From NCBI RefSeq assembly GCF_026460985.1, contig NZ_JAPKNM010000117.1:1-64000 (forward strand): 64,000 bases of DNA. The letters run 5' to 3'. The stretch is from Sphingomonas sp. Its GTDB lineage: Bacteria; Pseudomonadota; Alphaproteobacteria; Sphingomonadales; Sphingomonadaceae. Below the pieces are notes generated by a model that saw only the letters and a program-made list of their open reading frames with translations, did not search any database and had not been told where the DNA came from. Positions 16,489-24,460 of the stretch are shown one piece after another; the stretch's first letter is position 1; the number at the start of each line of letters is the position of its first letter. Both the position numbers and the translations under genes were made by a program.

Positions 16489-16890
16489 ATGATCGACCGG
16501 TTTCTCGAAGGGTTCAACGCCCTGCATGAGTATCCGGGCGACATTCCCACGCCGATCCTGCTCGCCGGTGATTTCGATCCGCACGAGCGGCATGATCGCT
16601 GGGGACTGCACATCGATGCCGAACTCCGGATGGTGGGGCTCGGCAGCGCTGGCGGCGGCTGGCAAATCTCGACGGGGGACGAGGACGGTGACGACTGGGA
16701 GGTCGCCTATTCGATCATCGACGCCGATGTGACCGACCTTGAACTCGGTTGCGCGCTCATCCGGCTGCAGCTGGCCGAGCTGGGCTGCCCGCCGGGGACG
16801 CTACTCCAGCACGGTGACTTCGAGGATCGCTGGGACGGCGAGCGCTGGCATCTTGGGGAAGCGCGGTCGATCTATGAGGACGATCTGTAA
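16489..16890 (+). CDS. Unknown acidic protein downstream of pheT
   Basis: A 133-residue, strongly acidic, tryptophan-rich protein (WGLHIDAEL, GGGWQIS, DEDGDDWEVAYS, DRWDGERWHLGE) with no signal peptide or membrane helix. I do not recognise the family. It starts four bases after the pheT stop, so it is probably co-transcribed and translationally coupled. The pattern of short strands ending in acidic turns suggests a small beta-sandwich or immunity-protein-like fold, but this is a guess. A family C repeat follows directly. Confidence 0.7.
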   Translation: MIDRFLEGFNALHEYPGDIPTPILLAGDFDPHERHDRWGLHIDAELRMVGLGSAGGGWQISTGDEDGDDWEVAYSIIDADVTDLELGCALIRLQLAELGCPPGTLLQHGDFEDRWDGERWHLGEARSIYEDDL

Positions 16891-16900
16891 CGAAATACCA

Positions 16901-17044
16901 CGTCACCCCGGCCCCTTCGGCTGCCTGTAAAGCAGGCGCTCAGGACAGGCTTGTGCCGAGGTCCAGCGGGAGGCAAGGGCAGCGTTAGAGGCTCCGGCGT
17001 CCCGCGGGAGGCTGAGTGGATCCCGGAACAAGTCCGGGATGACG
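16901..17044. repeat. Family C paired inverted repeat (copy 3)
   Basis: Ends cgtcaccccggcc (16901-16913) and tccgggatgacg (17033-17044), with a longer, partly decayed interior. The right end abuts the ribosome site of the next gene (GGAG at 17049), so the repeat lies within its leader. Confidence 0.7.
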
Positions 17045-17058
17045 ACATGGAGAAATGC

Positions 17059-17802
17059 ATGCCCATTGCTCTCATCACCGGCGTCACCGCGGGGATCGGC
17101 GAGGCCGCGGCGCGGGCGTTCGTCGCGGCGGGCTGGAAGGTGATCGGTACCGGGCGGCGCGCCGATCGGCTGGCGGCGCTCCGGGCGGAACTGGGCGACG
17201 CGCTCCACACGCTCGAATTCGACATCCGCGACGAGGCTGCGCGCGACGCCGCGCTGGACGGGCTGCCCGAGGCGTTTCGCGGGATCGACCTGCTGATCAA
17301 CAATGCCGGGCTCGCCTTGGGGCTGGAGCCCGCGCAGCAGGCGTCGCTCGCCAACTGGACGACGATGATCGACACCAACATCGCCTCGCTGGTCTCGATC
17401 ACGCATAAACTCCTGCCGGCGCTGATCGCGCGCAAGGGTGCGATCATCAACCTGTCGTCGGTCGCGGCCAATTATCCCTATCCGGGCGGCAACGTGTACG
17501 GCGCGACCAAGGCGTTCGTCCGCCAGTTCAGCCTCAACCTGCGCTCGGACCTGATCGGCACCGGGGTGCGCGTCACCTCGATCGAGCCGGGGATGGTCGA
17601 GACCGAGTTCACCCTGGTGCGCACCGGCAGCCAGCAGGCGTCGGACAAGCTCTATGGCGGAGTCGATCCGATGACCGCCGAGGACATCGCCGCGACCATG
17701 CTGTGGGTCGCCCAGCAGCCGCCGCGCCTCAACGTCAACACGATCGAGTTGATGCCGGTCAACCAGGCCTGGTCGCCCTTCCTCGTCCACCGCGCGGGCT
17801 GA
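17059..17802 (+). CDS. SDR-family NADP-dependent oxidoreductase, YdfG-like
   Basis: A 247-residue classical short-chain dehydrogenase. The cofactor loop is TGVTAGIGEA (residues 7-16), NNAG lies at about 82-85, and the catalytic serine, tyrosine and lysine are in NLSSVAANYPYPGGNVYGATKAF. GRRADR after strand 2 favours NADP. The length and the C-terminal segment (MTAEDIAATMLWVAQQPPRLNVNTIELMP) match the YdfG/serine-3-dehydrogenase group that acts on 3-hydroxy acids. The start at 17059 is preferred over the ATG at 17047 because GGAG stands at correct distance and residue 2 onward begins the fold. It is convergent with the lipocalin-like gene after only six bases. Confidence 0.88.
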   Translation: MPIALITGVTAGIGEAAARAFVAAGWKVIGTGRRADRLAALRAELGDALHTLEFDIRDEAARDAALDGLPEAFRGIDLLINNAGLALGLEPAQQASLANWTTMIDTNIASLVSITHKLLPALIARKGAIINLSSVAANYPYPGGNVYGATKAFVRQFSLNLRSDLIGTGVRVTSIEPGMVETEFTLVRTGSQQASDKLYGGVDPMTAEDIAATMLWVAQQPPRLNVNTIELMPVNQAWSPFLVHRAG

Positions 17803-17808
17803 AACGCG

Positions 17809-18288
17809 CTAGCGCAGCTTGCGCCACACCGACCAGGCGATGGTGCCGTTGCCCGAGGCGCTGGCCGGCACCGCATAGCGGAGCACGCCGTCGCGGTAGC
17901 TATATTCGCGCCTTTGCTCCTTGCCCTCCCAATTGGGCCAGGATGCCGATTCGACGCTGAAGACCAGGGTCCTGCCGTCGGGAAGCGCGCGGACCCGGCC
18001 GAAATGCGTGCTCGAGCCGAGCGCCGCGGCGCGATATTCCTCGGCCGTGCCGCGCGTCTTGTCTCCCGCGGCGAAGAGCGGGCGATCCGGGCGGAAGATC
18101 TGGATCGAATAGCGCCCATCGGCATCGACCATCATCCGCCCGCGCGGATGCTCGCCATAAGCGGTGGCGCGGCTGCCGTCGGCGAGGATCTCATAGGCCG
18201 AGGCGAGCTCCCAGCTTCCCTCCAGCACGAGCGGTTCGGGCCGCGGCTGAGCCGTCGCGAGCGGGAGCAGTGCGAGTGCGATGAGCAT
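17809..18288 (-). CDS. Secreted lipocalin-like protein
   Basis: A 159-residue protein with a cleavable signal peptide (MLIALALLPLATAQP). The mature part starts LEGSWELASAYEILADGSRATAYG and runs through repeated strands (GRMMVDADGRYSIQIFR, YSYRDGVLRYAVP). This is the lipocalin-5-type pattern in which GxW opens the barrel. It would bind a small hydrophobic ligand in the periplasm; no ligand can be named. It is transcribed divergently from the CGNR regulator, with a GTAACC-N9-GGTTAC inverted repeat just before its ribosome site, so it is a likely regulatory target of that protein. Confidence 0.72.
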   Translation of the reverse strand: MLIALALLPLATAQPRPEPLVLEGSWELASAYEILADGSRATAYGEHPRGRMMVDADGRYSIQIFRPDRPLFAAGDKTRGTAEEYRAAALGSSTHFGRVRALPDGRTLVFSVESASWPNWEGKEQRREYSYRDGVLRYAVPASASGNGTIAWSVWRKLR

Positions 18289-18298
18289 GCGAATCTCC

Positions 18299-18319
18299 GT
18301 AACCAGTTAATGAGGTTAC
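18299..18319. promoter_or_regulatory. Inverted repeat (candidate operator) between lipocalin-like and CGNR genes
   Basis: gtaacc (18299-18304) and ggttac (18314-18319) form a 6-bp inverted repeat with a 9-base spacer. A third ggttac stands at 18353-18358. On the minus strand TTGACA (18344-18349) could be a -35 element, so a protein bound here could block lipocalin transcription. Confidence 0.4.
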
Positions 18320-18378
18320 AGTAGAGCGGAGCAGTGGATAACTTGTCAAGCCGGTTACTCGCTCCTAGCTTCGCCCGC

Positions 18379-18957
18379 ATGGTTTCTCCCGCCCCTCCCG
18401 CGGAGCAGCGCGACGGTTTCCGCTTCCGCGGCGGGCATCGCGCGCTGGATCTGGTCGCCACGCTCGCGGCGCGCCTCAAGCCGGTGCCCCGCGATCTGCT
18501 GGCGCTTCCCGGGGACCTGGATCGCTGGCTGTGCGCCGCCGGACTGCCTGCCGACATCCGCGCTACCGACGCCGATCTCCAGTCGGCGCGGCGATTGCGC
18601 GAGGCCGTTCACGATCTCGCCTTGGCGCGGATTGCCGGGCGACCCGATCCGGCTTCGGCGCGTGCCGATCTCAATGGGCTCGCGTCGGGGCCGGCCGCGG
18701 CGCCGCAGCTCGATGCGGAAGGTGCGCTGGCGTGGCAGGGGAGTGCCACCGGACTGCTGGCGGAAGTCGCGCGCGAGGCGGTGCTGCTGTTCGGCGGCGC
18801 CCAGGCCGCGCACATCCGGCAATGCGAGGCCGACGGCTGCGCTATCCTGTTCCTCGACACGTCGCGTTCGCGCGACCGCCGCTGGTGCTCGATGGCGGCC
18901 TGCGGCAACAAGGCGAAGGTCGCCGAGTTCCGGCGCCGCAAGGCTTCGGCCGAATGA
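18379..18957 (+). CDS. CGNR zinc-finger protein with ABATE domain
   Basis: A 192-residue protein. The N-terminal and central part is the all-helical ABATE-type domain (GGHRALDLVATLAAR onward). The C-terminal ~45 residues are a zinc finger with cysteines in CEADGC and CSMAACGNK. The name-giving CGNR is CGNK here, a conservative change. The family is thought to be transcription factors binding DNA through the C-terminal finger. The start is placed at the ATG before VSPAPPAEQRDGFRFRGG; an upstream ATG at 18334 would add 15 residues. The divergent neighbour and inverted repeat suggest local regulation. The aldose-epimerase gene follows after ten bases, probably in one transcript. Confidence 0.87.
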   Translation: MVSPAPPAEQRDGFRFRGGHRALDLVATLAARLKPVPRDLLALPGDLDRWLCAAGLPADIRATDADLQSARRLREAVHDLALARIAGRPDPASARADLNGLASGPAAAPQLDAEGALAWQGSATGLLAEVAREAVLLFGGAQAAHIRQCEADGCAILFLDTSRSRDRRWCSMAACGNKAKVAEFRRRKASAE

Positions 18958-18967
18958 GGGATATTGG

Positions 18968-19831
18968 ATGATCGAGATCGGCTCCAGCGAACTGACCGCG
19001 GCGATCAACCCGCTGGGCGCGGAGCTTTCGCATCTGCGCGACGCGGAGGGGCGCGAGCTGATGACCGATGCCGATCCCGCCTTCTGGAACGGGCGGGCGC
19101 CCTTGCTCTTCCCGATCGTCGGGCGGCTGATGGACGACAAGTACAGGCTCGATGGCAAGGAATATCCGCTGCCGCAGCATGGCTTCGCGCGGCGGCAGGC
19201 GTTCGAGGTGATCGAGCAGGCGGCGGACCGGGCGGTGTTCCGCCTGACCGACAATGACGCAACGCGCGCGGTCTATCCCTTCGCCTTCACGCTCGATGCC
19301 GCGTTCACGATCCGGGGCGCGACGCTGGCGATGGACATCACCGTCGCCAACACCGGCGATCGCGACATGCCGGCGAGCTTCGGCTTCCACCCCGCCTTCG
19401 CCTGGCCCCTGCCCTATGGCGCGGCGAAGGCGGCGCACCGGATCGTCTTCGCGCAGGACGAGCCCGGCAGGCTCGCCGCGATCGTCAGGGGCGGCTGGAT
19501 CGACGCGGACGGCTGGGAGAGCCCCGTCGAGGGTCGGGTGCTGCCTCTCGACGATGCGCTGTTCGAGCGCGACGCCCTGGTGTGGAACCCGGTGCGCAGC
19601 CAGTCGCTCGCTTATGGCGCCGAAGGCGGGCCGCAGCTCGTCTGCGACTTTCCGGATACGCCCGCGCTGGGGCTGTGGATGAAGCCGGGCGCGCGCTATC
19701 TGTGCATCGAGCCCTGGCACGGCATCGCCGACCCGCACGGCTTCGACGGCGAGATCTGGGACAAGCCGCTGATGCAGCGTTACGCGCCGGGCGAGGCGCG
19801 CACCTTCACCATGAAGGTCACGCTGGCTTAG
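18968..19831 (+). CDS. Aldose 1-epimerase family protein (LacX-like)
   Basis: A 287-residue galactose-mutarotase-like protein with the beta-sandwich pattern: NPLGAELSHL near the N-terminus, RAPLLFPIVGRL, the conserved QHGFARRQAFEV (about residues 70-81), the FGFHPAFAWPL histidine segment (about 139-149), and the late CIEPWHGIADPHGF motif. These supply the catalytic histidine and glutamate-type residues used to interconvert sugar anomers. The short LacX-like length and context do not define the sugar. It is probably cytoplasmic. It starts ten bases after the CGNR stop and is convergent with an unknown secreted-protein gene over a family B repeat. Confidence 0.87.
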   Translation: MIEIGSSELTAAINPLGAELSHLRDAEGRELMTDADPAFWNGRAPLLFPIVGRLMDDKYRLDGKEYPLPQHGFARRQAFEVIEQAADRAVFRLTDNDATRAVYPFAFTLDAAFTIRGATLAMDITVANTGDRDMPASFGFHPAFAWPLPYGAAKAAHRIVFAQDEPGRLAAIVRGGWIDADGWESPVEGRVLPLDDALFERDALVWNPVRSQSLAYGAEGGPQLVCDFPDTPALGLWMKPGARYLCIEPWHGIADPHGFDGEIWDKPLMQRYAPGEARTFTMKVTLA

Positions 19832-19849
19832 GTCGAATCGACACTAAAT

Positions 19850-20037
19850 CCTCCCCCGCCAGGGAGTGTTGGGTTGGATTGCCCCGGCAATCCAAGCCCG
19901 TGCCGGGGGCACGGGCGACCCAACACTGTGGCGCCGAAGGCGACGGAGGGGGAGGTAGGCAGCGCCCTTTCCAGTTGAGCGCAGTGATTCCGCCCCCTCC
20001 GTCAGCCTGCGGCTGACACCTCCCCCTGGCGGGGGAG
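19850..20037. repeat. Family B paired inverted repeat (copy 1), carrying a nested insertion
   Basis: Left end cctcccccgccagg and right end cctggcgggggagg. The left REP-like hairpin is interrupted at 19865-19927 by a three-arm cruciform element. Internal small hairpins are cgcc-gaa-ggcg and gtcagcc-tgc-ggctgac. It lies between convergent genes. Confidence 0.85.
19865..19927. repeat. Nested three-arm cruciform element, copy 2
   Basis: A 63-nt element. The outer 10-bp stem agtgttgggt / acccaacact (19865-19874, 19918-19927) encloses hairpin 19875-19894 (9-bp stem) and hairpin 19896-19916 (9-bp stem, loop ggg). The apex tgccgggggca and the gcccc loop are shared with copy 1 at 44-107; the stems are not. 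It replaces a few bases of the family B hairpin, showing insertion into an existing repeat. Confidence 0.75.
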
Positions 20038-20065
20038 GATCAAGGAAGCCAAATATCGCTCCGTC

Positions 20066-21226
20066 TCAGTCGTCGAGCGTATAGACCGTGTCGCCGATGA
20101 ACAGCATGCCCCGGTCGATCTGCGGCGGCGTCTTGCGCGAGCCGAAGGCGAAGAAGCGCCGCTCGCTGCGGCCGTCGGGATGGGTGAAGGTGATCGTGTG
20201 GCGATCGACCGCGAACCGGCCCTGGCCGGCGCGCTTCGCGGCCACGCTCGAGGCGACGCCGGTCATCGCGCCGCTGTTCGTGGCGCCGGTCGAGCGGGCG
20301 GTGGTGAACACCCCGCCGGCGAGGAAATTGTAGCGGTTGTTCGTGGCGATCATCACCTCGCCGCCGAACGCGGTATTGCCGCCGCCGCCGACCGTCTCGT
20401 AGCTGCCCGAGAGCGCGGCGGCGCCGGCCGCCGGATAGGCCTTGAAGAAGCGGCCCTGCTGCAGCGCATAGTCGTTCGCGCGGCCCTTGGAATCGGTGAG
20501 GACGAAGCGGTCGCCCTGGCGCGACCAGCGGCCCCAGTCGTCCGGGCGGCGCGCGCGCTCAGCGGCGAGGTCGACATCCTCGAGCGCGGCATCGTCGATC
20601 TCGTAATAGCTGCCATCCTTGAACAGCACGATCGGCTCGAAGTTCAGCGTCACCATGCCGCCCACGCCGAAGCCGCCGACCGATCGGAAATAGACGTCCG
20701 CGACCCTGGCCCAGTTGCCGCCATGCGCGGGCGGGGCGCCGCGGGCGGCAGGCGCAGCGGGTGCGGCGGGTGCCGGCGGTGGCGACCCGGCAGCGGCGGT
20801 GCCCGCCGGCGCGGCGCCGGTACCCATGGCGGAGAGGCACGCTTCGCCGGTCGGCATCGCCGCCTTTTTCTCCTGGCCCAGCGGGATCGCGGCCATGCAG
20901 ATGGCGCGGCCGCGCGGCACCGAGAGGAAGAAGAAAGCCACGCCCGGCGCGCTGTTGAACGACACGGCCTCGATGCGCATCGGCGTGCCGCGCATGTTCA
21001 CCTGGGTCGGCTTGGCATGCCGGCCGATGCCGCCCTGGCCCGCACCGACCTTCTCGATCACCCCCGGCAGCACCGAATCGACATCGGCGCCTTCGGGAAC
21101 CGGGATCAGCATCAGCTGGACATCGGGCGCGCCGGGCACGGGAATCCGGGTCTGCGCTAGCGCGGGCGCCGCCGCGCCGATCGCCAGTGCCGCCGCGCTC
21201 GATCGCCACCACCGCCGTGCCGCCAT
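20066..21226 (-). CDS. Unknown secreted protein with alanine/proline-rich linker
   Basis: A 386-residue protein with an N-terminal signal peptide (RRWWRSSAAALAIGAAAPALA). The first mature part (about 30-135) contains a lone CMAAIPL and EACLSAMG cysteine pair. A low-complexity linker of alanine, proline and glycine follows (about 137-165), then a C-terminal domain of about 215 residues made of short strands (GGMVTLNFEPIVLFKDGSYYEI, GRFAVDRHTITFTHPDGRSERRFFAFGS). I do not recognise either domain. It is probably periplasmic or surface-linked. It is convergent with the epimerase gene and divergent from prfC; the 166-bp gap to prfC shows no clear element to me. Confidence 0.72.
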   Translation of the reverse strand: MAARRWWRSSAAALAIGAAAPALAQTRIPVPGAPDVQLMLIPVPEGADVDSVLPGVIEKVGAGQGGIGRHAKPTQVNMRGTPMRIEAVSFNSAPGVAFFFLSVPRGRAICMAAIPLGQEKKAAMPTGEACLSAMGTGAAPAGTAAAGSPPPAPAAPAAPAARGAPPAHGGNWARVADVYFRSVGGFGVGGMVTLNFEPIVLFKDGSYYEIDDAALEDVDLAAERARRPDDWGRWSRQGDRFVLTDSKGRANDYALQQGRFFKAYPAAGAAALSGSYETVGGGGNTAFGGEVMIATNNRYNFLAGGVFTTARSTGATNSGAMTGVASSVAAKRAGQGRFAVDRHTITFTHPDGRSERRFFAFGSRKTPPQIDRGMLFIGDTVYTLDD

Positions 21227-21392
21227 CGCCTCACCTCGATCAGGACCGTCCCGGTTGCGCCGGAGGATTGCGACTACGGGGTTGCGCGCCCAGCCGGCAT
21301 GCTTCGGGCCGTGGCCGGATCGGGACGAACAGTGGCGCCGGCGGGATCATCGCAGGCGTTGCGGGTATCGAGCACAGACCCTAGAGGGCCGC

Positions 21393-22970
21393 ATGCCTTC
21401 CGACCACACCAACGACCGTCGTACCTTCGCGATCATCTCGCACCCCGACGCCGGCAAGACCACGCTCACCGAGAAGCTGCTGCTGTTCGGCGGTGCGATC
21501 CATCTCGCCGGCGAGGTCAAGGCCCGCGGCGCCGCGCGCCGCGCGCGCTCGGACTGGATGAAGATCGAGCAGCAGCGCGGCATCTCGGTGACCAGTTCGG
21601 TGATGACCTTCGAGCGCGAGGGCATCACCTTCAACCTGCTCGACACGCCGGGCCACGAGGATTTCAGCGAGGACACCTATCGCACGCTCACCGCGGTCGA
21701 TTCGGCGGTGATGGTGATCGACGTCGCCAAGGGCATCGAGAGCCAGACGCGGAAGCTGTTCGAGGTCTGCCGCCTGCGCAACGTGCCGATCATCACCTTC
21801 GTCAACAAGGTCGACCGCGAGGGTCGCGAAGTGTTCGCGACGCTCGACGAAGTGGCCGACCTGCTCGCGCTCGACGTGACGCCGATGACCTGGCCCGTGG
21901 GCATGGGCGGCAATTTCGAGGGGATATACGACCTCGCCACCAGGCGCCTGCTGCTGCCCGAAGGGAATAGCCGCGAATTCCAGGGCAAGGTGATCCAGAC
22001 CAGCGGCCTCGACGATCCGCAGCTCGATGCGATCCTCTCGGCCGAGAACCTCGCCAAGCTGCGCGAGGATGTCGAGCTGGCGCAGGTCGGCTATCCCGAG
22101 TTCGATCCGGTCGCCTATCGGCACGGCGACCTTACCCCGGTCTATTTCGGCTCGGCGCTCAAGGAGTTCGGCGTCGATTCGCTGATCGAGGCGCTCGCCG
22201 CCTTCGCGCCGCCACCGCGCGCCCAGCCCGCCGAGCCCGCGCCGGTCGAGCCGACGCATGACGAAGTCACCGGCTTCGTGTTCAAGGTCCAGGCGAACAT
22301 GGACCCCAACCACCGCGACCGCATCGCGTTCATGCGGCTCTGCTCGGGCACCTTCAAGCGCGGCATGAAGCTGACGCCGACCGGGCACGGCAAGCCGATC
22401 GCGATCCACTCGCCGATCCTGTTCTTCGCACGCGAACGCGAGCTTGCCGACGAGGCCTATCCGGGCGACATCATCGGCATCCCCAACCATGGCACGCTCA
22501 GGGTGGGGGATACCCTGTCGGAGCGCGCCGACGTGCGTTTCACCGGGCTGCCCAATTTCGCGCCCGAAATCCTGCGCCGCGTCGCGCTCAAGGACCCGAC
22601 CAAGACCAAGCAGCTGCGCAAAGCGCTCGACGACATGGCCGAGGAGGGCGTGACCCAGGTCTTCTATCCCGAGATCGGCTCGAACTGGATCATCGGCGTG
22701 GTCGGTCAGCTCCAGCTCGACGTGCTGCTCAGCCGGCTCGATGCCGAGTACAAGGTCGCGGCGGGGCTCGAGATGGCGCCGTTCGAGACCGCGCGCTGGA
22801 TCTCGGCCGAGGACCCGAAGGACCTCGCCGAGTTCATGAGCCTCAATCGCGGCGCGATGGCCAAGGACCGCGACGGCAACCCGGTGTTCCTCGCCAAGTC
22901 GGCGTGGGAAGTGGGCTATATCGCCGATCGCTATTCCAAGGTGAAGTTCGCCGCGACACGGGAGCGGTGA
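21393..22970 (+). CDS. prfC: Peptide chain release factor 3
   Basis: A 525-residue translational GTPase that recycles RF1/RF2 from the ribosome after termination. GTP-binding motifs are HPDAGKTT (G1, about residues 17-24), the switch I segment RGISVTSS, DTPGHEDFSEDT (G3, with the SEDTYRTL continuation typical of RF3), and NKVDREG (G4). The C-terminal half (YKVAAGLEMAPFETARW; DRDGNPVFLAKSAWEVGYIADRYSKV) is the RF3-specific domain. The length is normal. It is convergent with the MFS gene; a family A repeat with a terminator-like hairpin follows directly. Confidence 0.97.
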   Translation: MPSDHTNDRRTFAIISHPDAGKTTLTEKLLLFGGAIHLAGEVKARGAARRARSDWMKIEQQRGISVTSSVMTFEREGITFNLLDTPGHEDFSEDTYRTLTAVDSAVMVIDVAKGIESQTRKLFEVCRLRNVPIITFVNKVDREGREVFATLDEVADLLALDVTPMTWPVGMGGNFEGIYDLATRRLLLPEGNSREFQGKVIQTSGLDDPQLDAILSAENLAKLREDVELAQVGYPEFDPVAYRHGDLTPVYFGSALKEFGVDSLIEALAAFAPPPRAQPAEPAPVEPTHDEVTGFVFKVQANMDPNHRDRIAFMRLCSGTFKRGMKLTPTGHGKPIAIHSPILFFARERELADEAYPGDIIGIPNHGTLRVGDTLSERADVRFTGLPNFAPEILRRVALKDPTKTKQLRKALDDMAEEGVTQVFYPEIGSNWIIGVVGQLQLDVLLSRLDAEYKVAAGLEMAPFETARWISAEDPKDLAEFMSLNRGAMAKDRDGNPVFLAKSAWEVGYIADRYSKVKFAATRER

Positions 22971-22983
22971 CCTCCGTCGGCTT

Positions 22984-23123
22984 CCCCTCCCTGCAAGGGA
23001 GGGGATCAAGGGGTGGGTAAGAAAAGGTCGGGCTCGATGCCCGGCCTTTTCTTCTTCACGATCCGCTCCATGGGCTCGCCTGCGGCTCGCACCCACCCCC
23101 AGCCCCTCCCTTGCAGGGAGGGG
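22984..23123. repeat. Family A paired inverted repeat (copy 3)
   Basis: cccctccctgcaagggagggg (22984-23004) and its partner (23103-23123) enclose GGGGTGGGT, a long central hairpin and CACCCACCCCC. It fills the gap between convergent prfC and the MFS gene. Confidence 0.88.
23019..23053. terminator. Bidirectional terminator-like hairpin inside family A copy 3
   Basis: aagaaaaggtcgggc / gcccggccttttctt with loop tcgat and one G-T wobble. The A-rich 5' arm and T-rich 3' arm give a U-tract in both directions, suiting convergent genes. Confidence 0.75.
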
Positions 23124-23129
23124 AGCAGT

Positions 23130-24383
23130 TCAATCCACCCAATCGCGCCCCAGGAACCGGCTAGCCAGCGCCATCAGCGCGCCGGCGACGAGGTACAGGC
23201 ACAACCCCGCCGCGATCGCGTAGCGCAGGGCCTCGTCGCCATAGCTGGGCGTCAGCGCCTTGGAGAGCGATCCGATCGCCCAGCTGCCCAGGCCGAGCCC
23301 GATCAGGTTGTTGATCAGCAGGAAGCTCGCCGAGGCGGTCGCGCGCATGTGCGCCGGCACGAGGTGCTGGACCGCGGTCAGCACCGGGCCGAGCCAGACA
23401 TAGACGAGCGCCTGGGGCAGCAGGAACAAGGCGAAGGCGAGTCCCCAGCTGCTCGCCAGCACGCCGGCGACGAACAGGGGCGCCCCCGCCGCATAGCAGA
23501 TCGCCGGCGCCAGCGCGTACCAGCGCCGGTTGCGCGCGCCGAGCCGGTCGCCGAGCCAGCCGCCGATCAATATGCCCGCGACTCCGCCGGTGAGCAGCAG
23601 CGCGCCGAAGAACTGGCCGGTCTCGACCAGGCTCAATCCGAAGCTGCGCTGCATCAGGCTCGGCAGCCAGAACGCGACGCCATAGCCGCACATCGATCCC
23701 GCCGCCGCGCCGAACGCCATCAGCCAGAAGGCGGGCTTGGCGGCGAGGATCCCGAAGACGCGGGCGACAGGGACCTGGTTCTCGGGGGTGGCGGGGGCGC
23801 GCGGCCGATCCCTGACCACCAGCTTGAACAGGGGCGCGATCAGCAGGCCGGCGAGCCCGACGGTGACGAATGCGGTCCGCCACTCGATATTCTGGGCTAT
23901 GTAGCCGCCGAGCAATACGCCACCGGCCGCGCCGAGCGGGATGCCGAGCGAATAGATCGACAGCGCCCGTGCCCGTCGCTCGGGCGGGAAATAGTCTGCG
24001 ATCAGCGCATAGGAAGGCGCGACCCCGCCCGCCTCGCCGACGCCGACGCCCAGGCGGAAGAGGAACATCTGCGTGAAGTTCTGCGCGAGCCCGCACAAGG
24101 CGGTGAACGCGCTCCACACGCCGAGCGACACGGTGATCACCCAGGTCCGGCTCGTCCGGTCGGCGAGCAGGGCCAAGGGGATCGCCAGCGTCGAATAGAG
24201 CGCGGCGAAGGCGAGCCCGCCCAGCATGCCGAGCTGCGCGTCGTCGAGCCCCAGGTCCTTCTTCACCGGCTGGGCGAGGATCGAGAGGATCTGCCGGTCG
24301 AGGAAGTTGAAGGTGTAGACGAGCAGCAGCATCGCCAGCACGACGGCGGGGTAGCGGCGGCTGGCGGGGGCGGTTTCGGGCAT
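23130..24383 (-). CDS. MFS transporter (spinster-like)
   Basis: A 417-residue inner-membrane transporter with about 12 hydrophobic helices. The first helix contains YTFNFLDRQILSILAQPVKKDLGLDDAQLGML, the pattern of the spinster-like MFS branch. The loop 2-3 signature is around LLADRTSRTWVITVSLGVWS, and RLGVGVGEAGGVAPSYALIADYF is the motif on helix 5 of this branch. The start is the ATG after AGGGAACCCCG; an upstream ATG would add 14 non-conserved residues. It lies 77 bp downstream of the TonB-receptor gene on the same strand, so the pair probably moves one substrate across outer and inner membranes in turn. Confidence 0.9.
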   Translation of the reverse strand: MPETAPASRRYPAVVLAMLLLVYTFNFLDRQILSILAQPVKKDLGLDDAQLGMLGGLAFAALYSTLAIPLALLADRTSRTWVITVSLGVWSAFTALCGLAQNFTQMFLFRLGVGVGEAGGVAPSYALIADYFPPERRARALSIYSLGIPLGAAGGVLLGGYIAQNIEWRTAFVTVGLAGLLIAPLFKLVVRDRPRAPATPENQVPVARVFGILAAKPAFWLMAFGAAAGSMCGYGVAFWLPSLMQRSFGLSLVETGQFFGALLLTGGVAGILIGGWLGDRLGARNRRWYALAPAICYAAGAPLFVAGVLASSWGLAFALFLLPQALVYVWLGPVLTAVQHLVPAHMRATASASFLLINNLIGLGLGSWAIGSLSKALTPSYGDEALRYAIAAGLCLYLVAGALMALASRFLGRDWVD

Positions 24384-24460
24384 CGGGGTTCCCTGGAAGC
24401 AAACGAGCCGGATGTCATCGGACACCCGGCTCGGAAAATGTCAGGCGCGGGCGCCTGGGA

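Noticed and set aside
14025..16613. Long open frame (over 800 codons) antisense to pheT
   Set aside because: It follows the codon bias of pheT on the other strand, has low-complexity arginine-rich sequence and no recognisable domain; pheT is certain.
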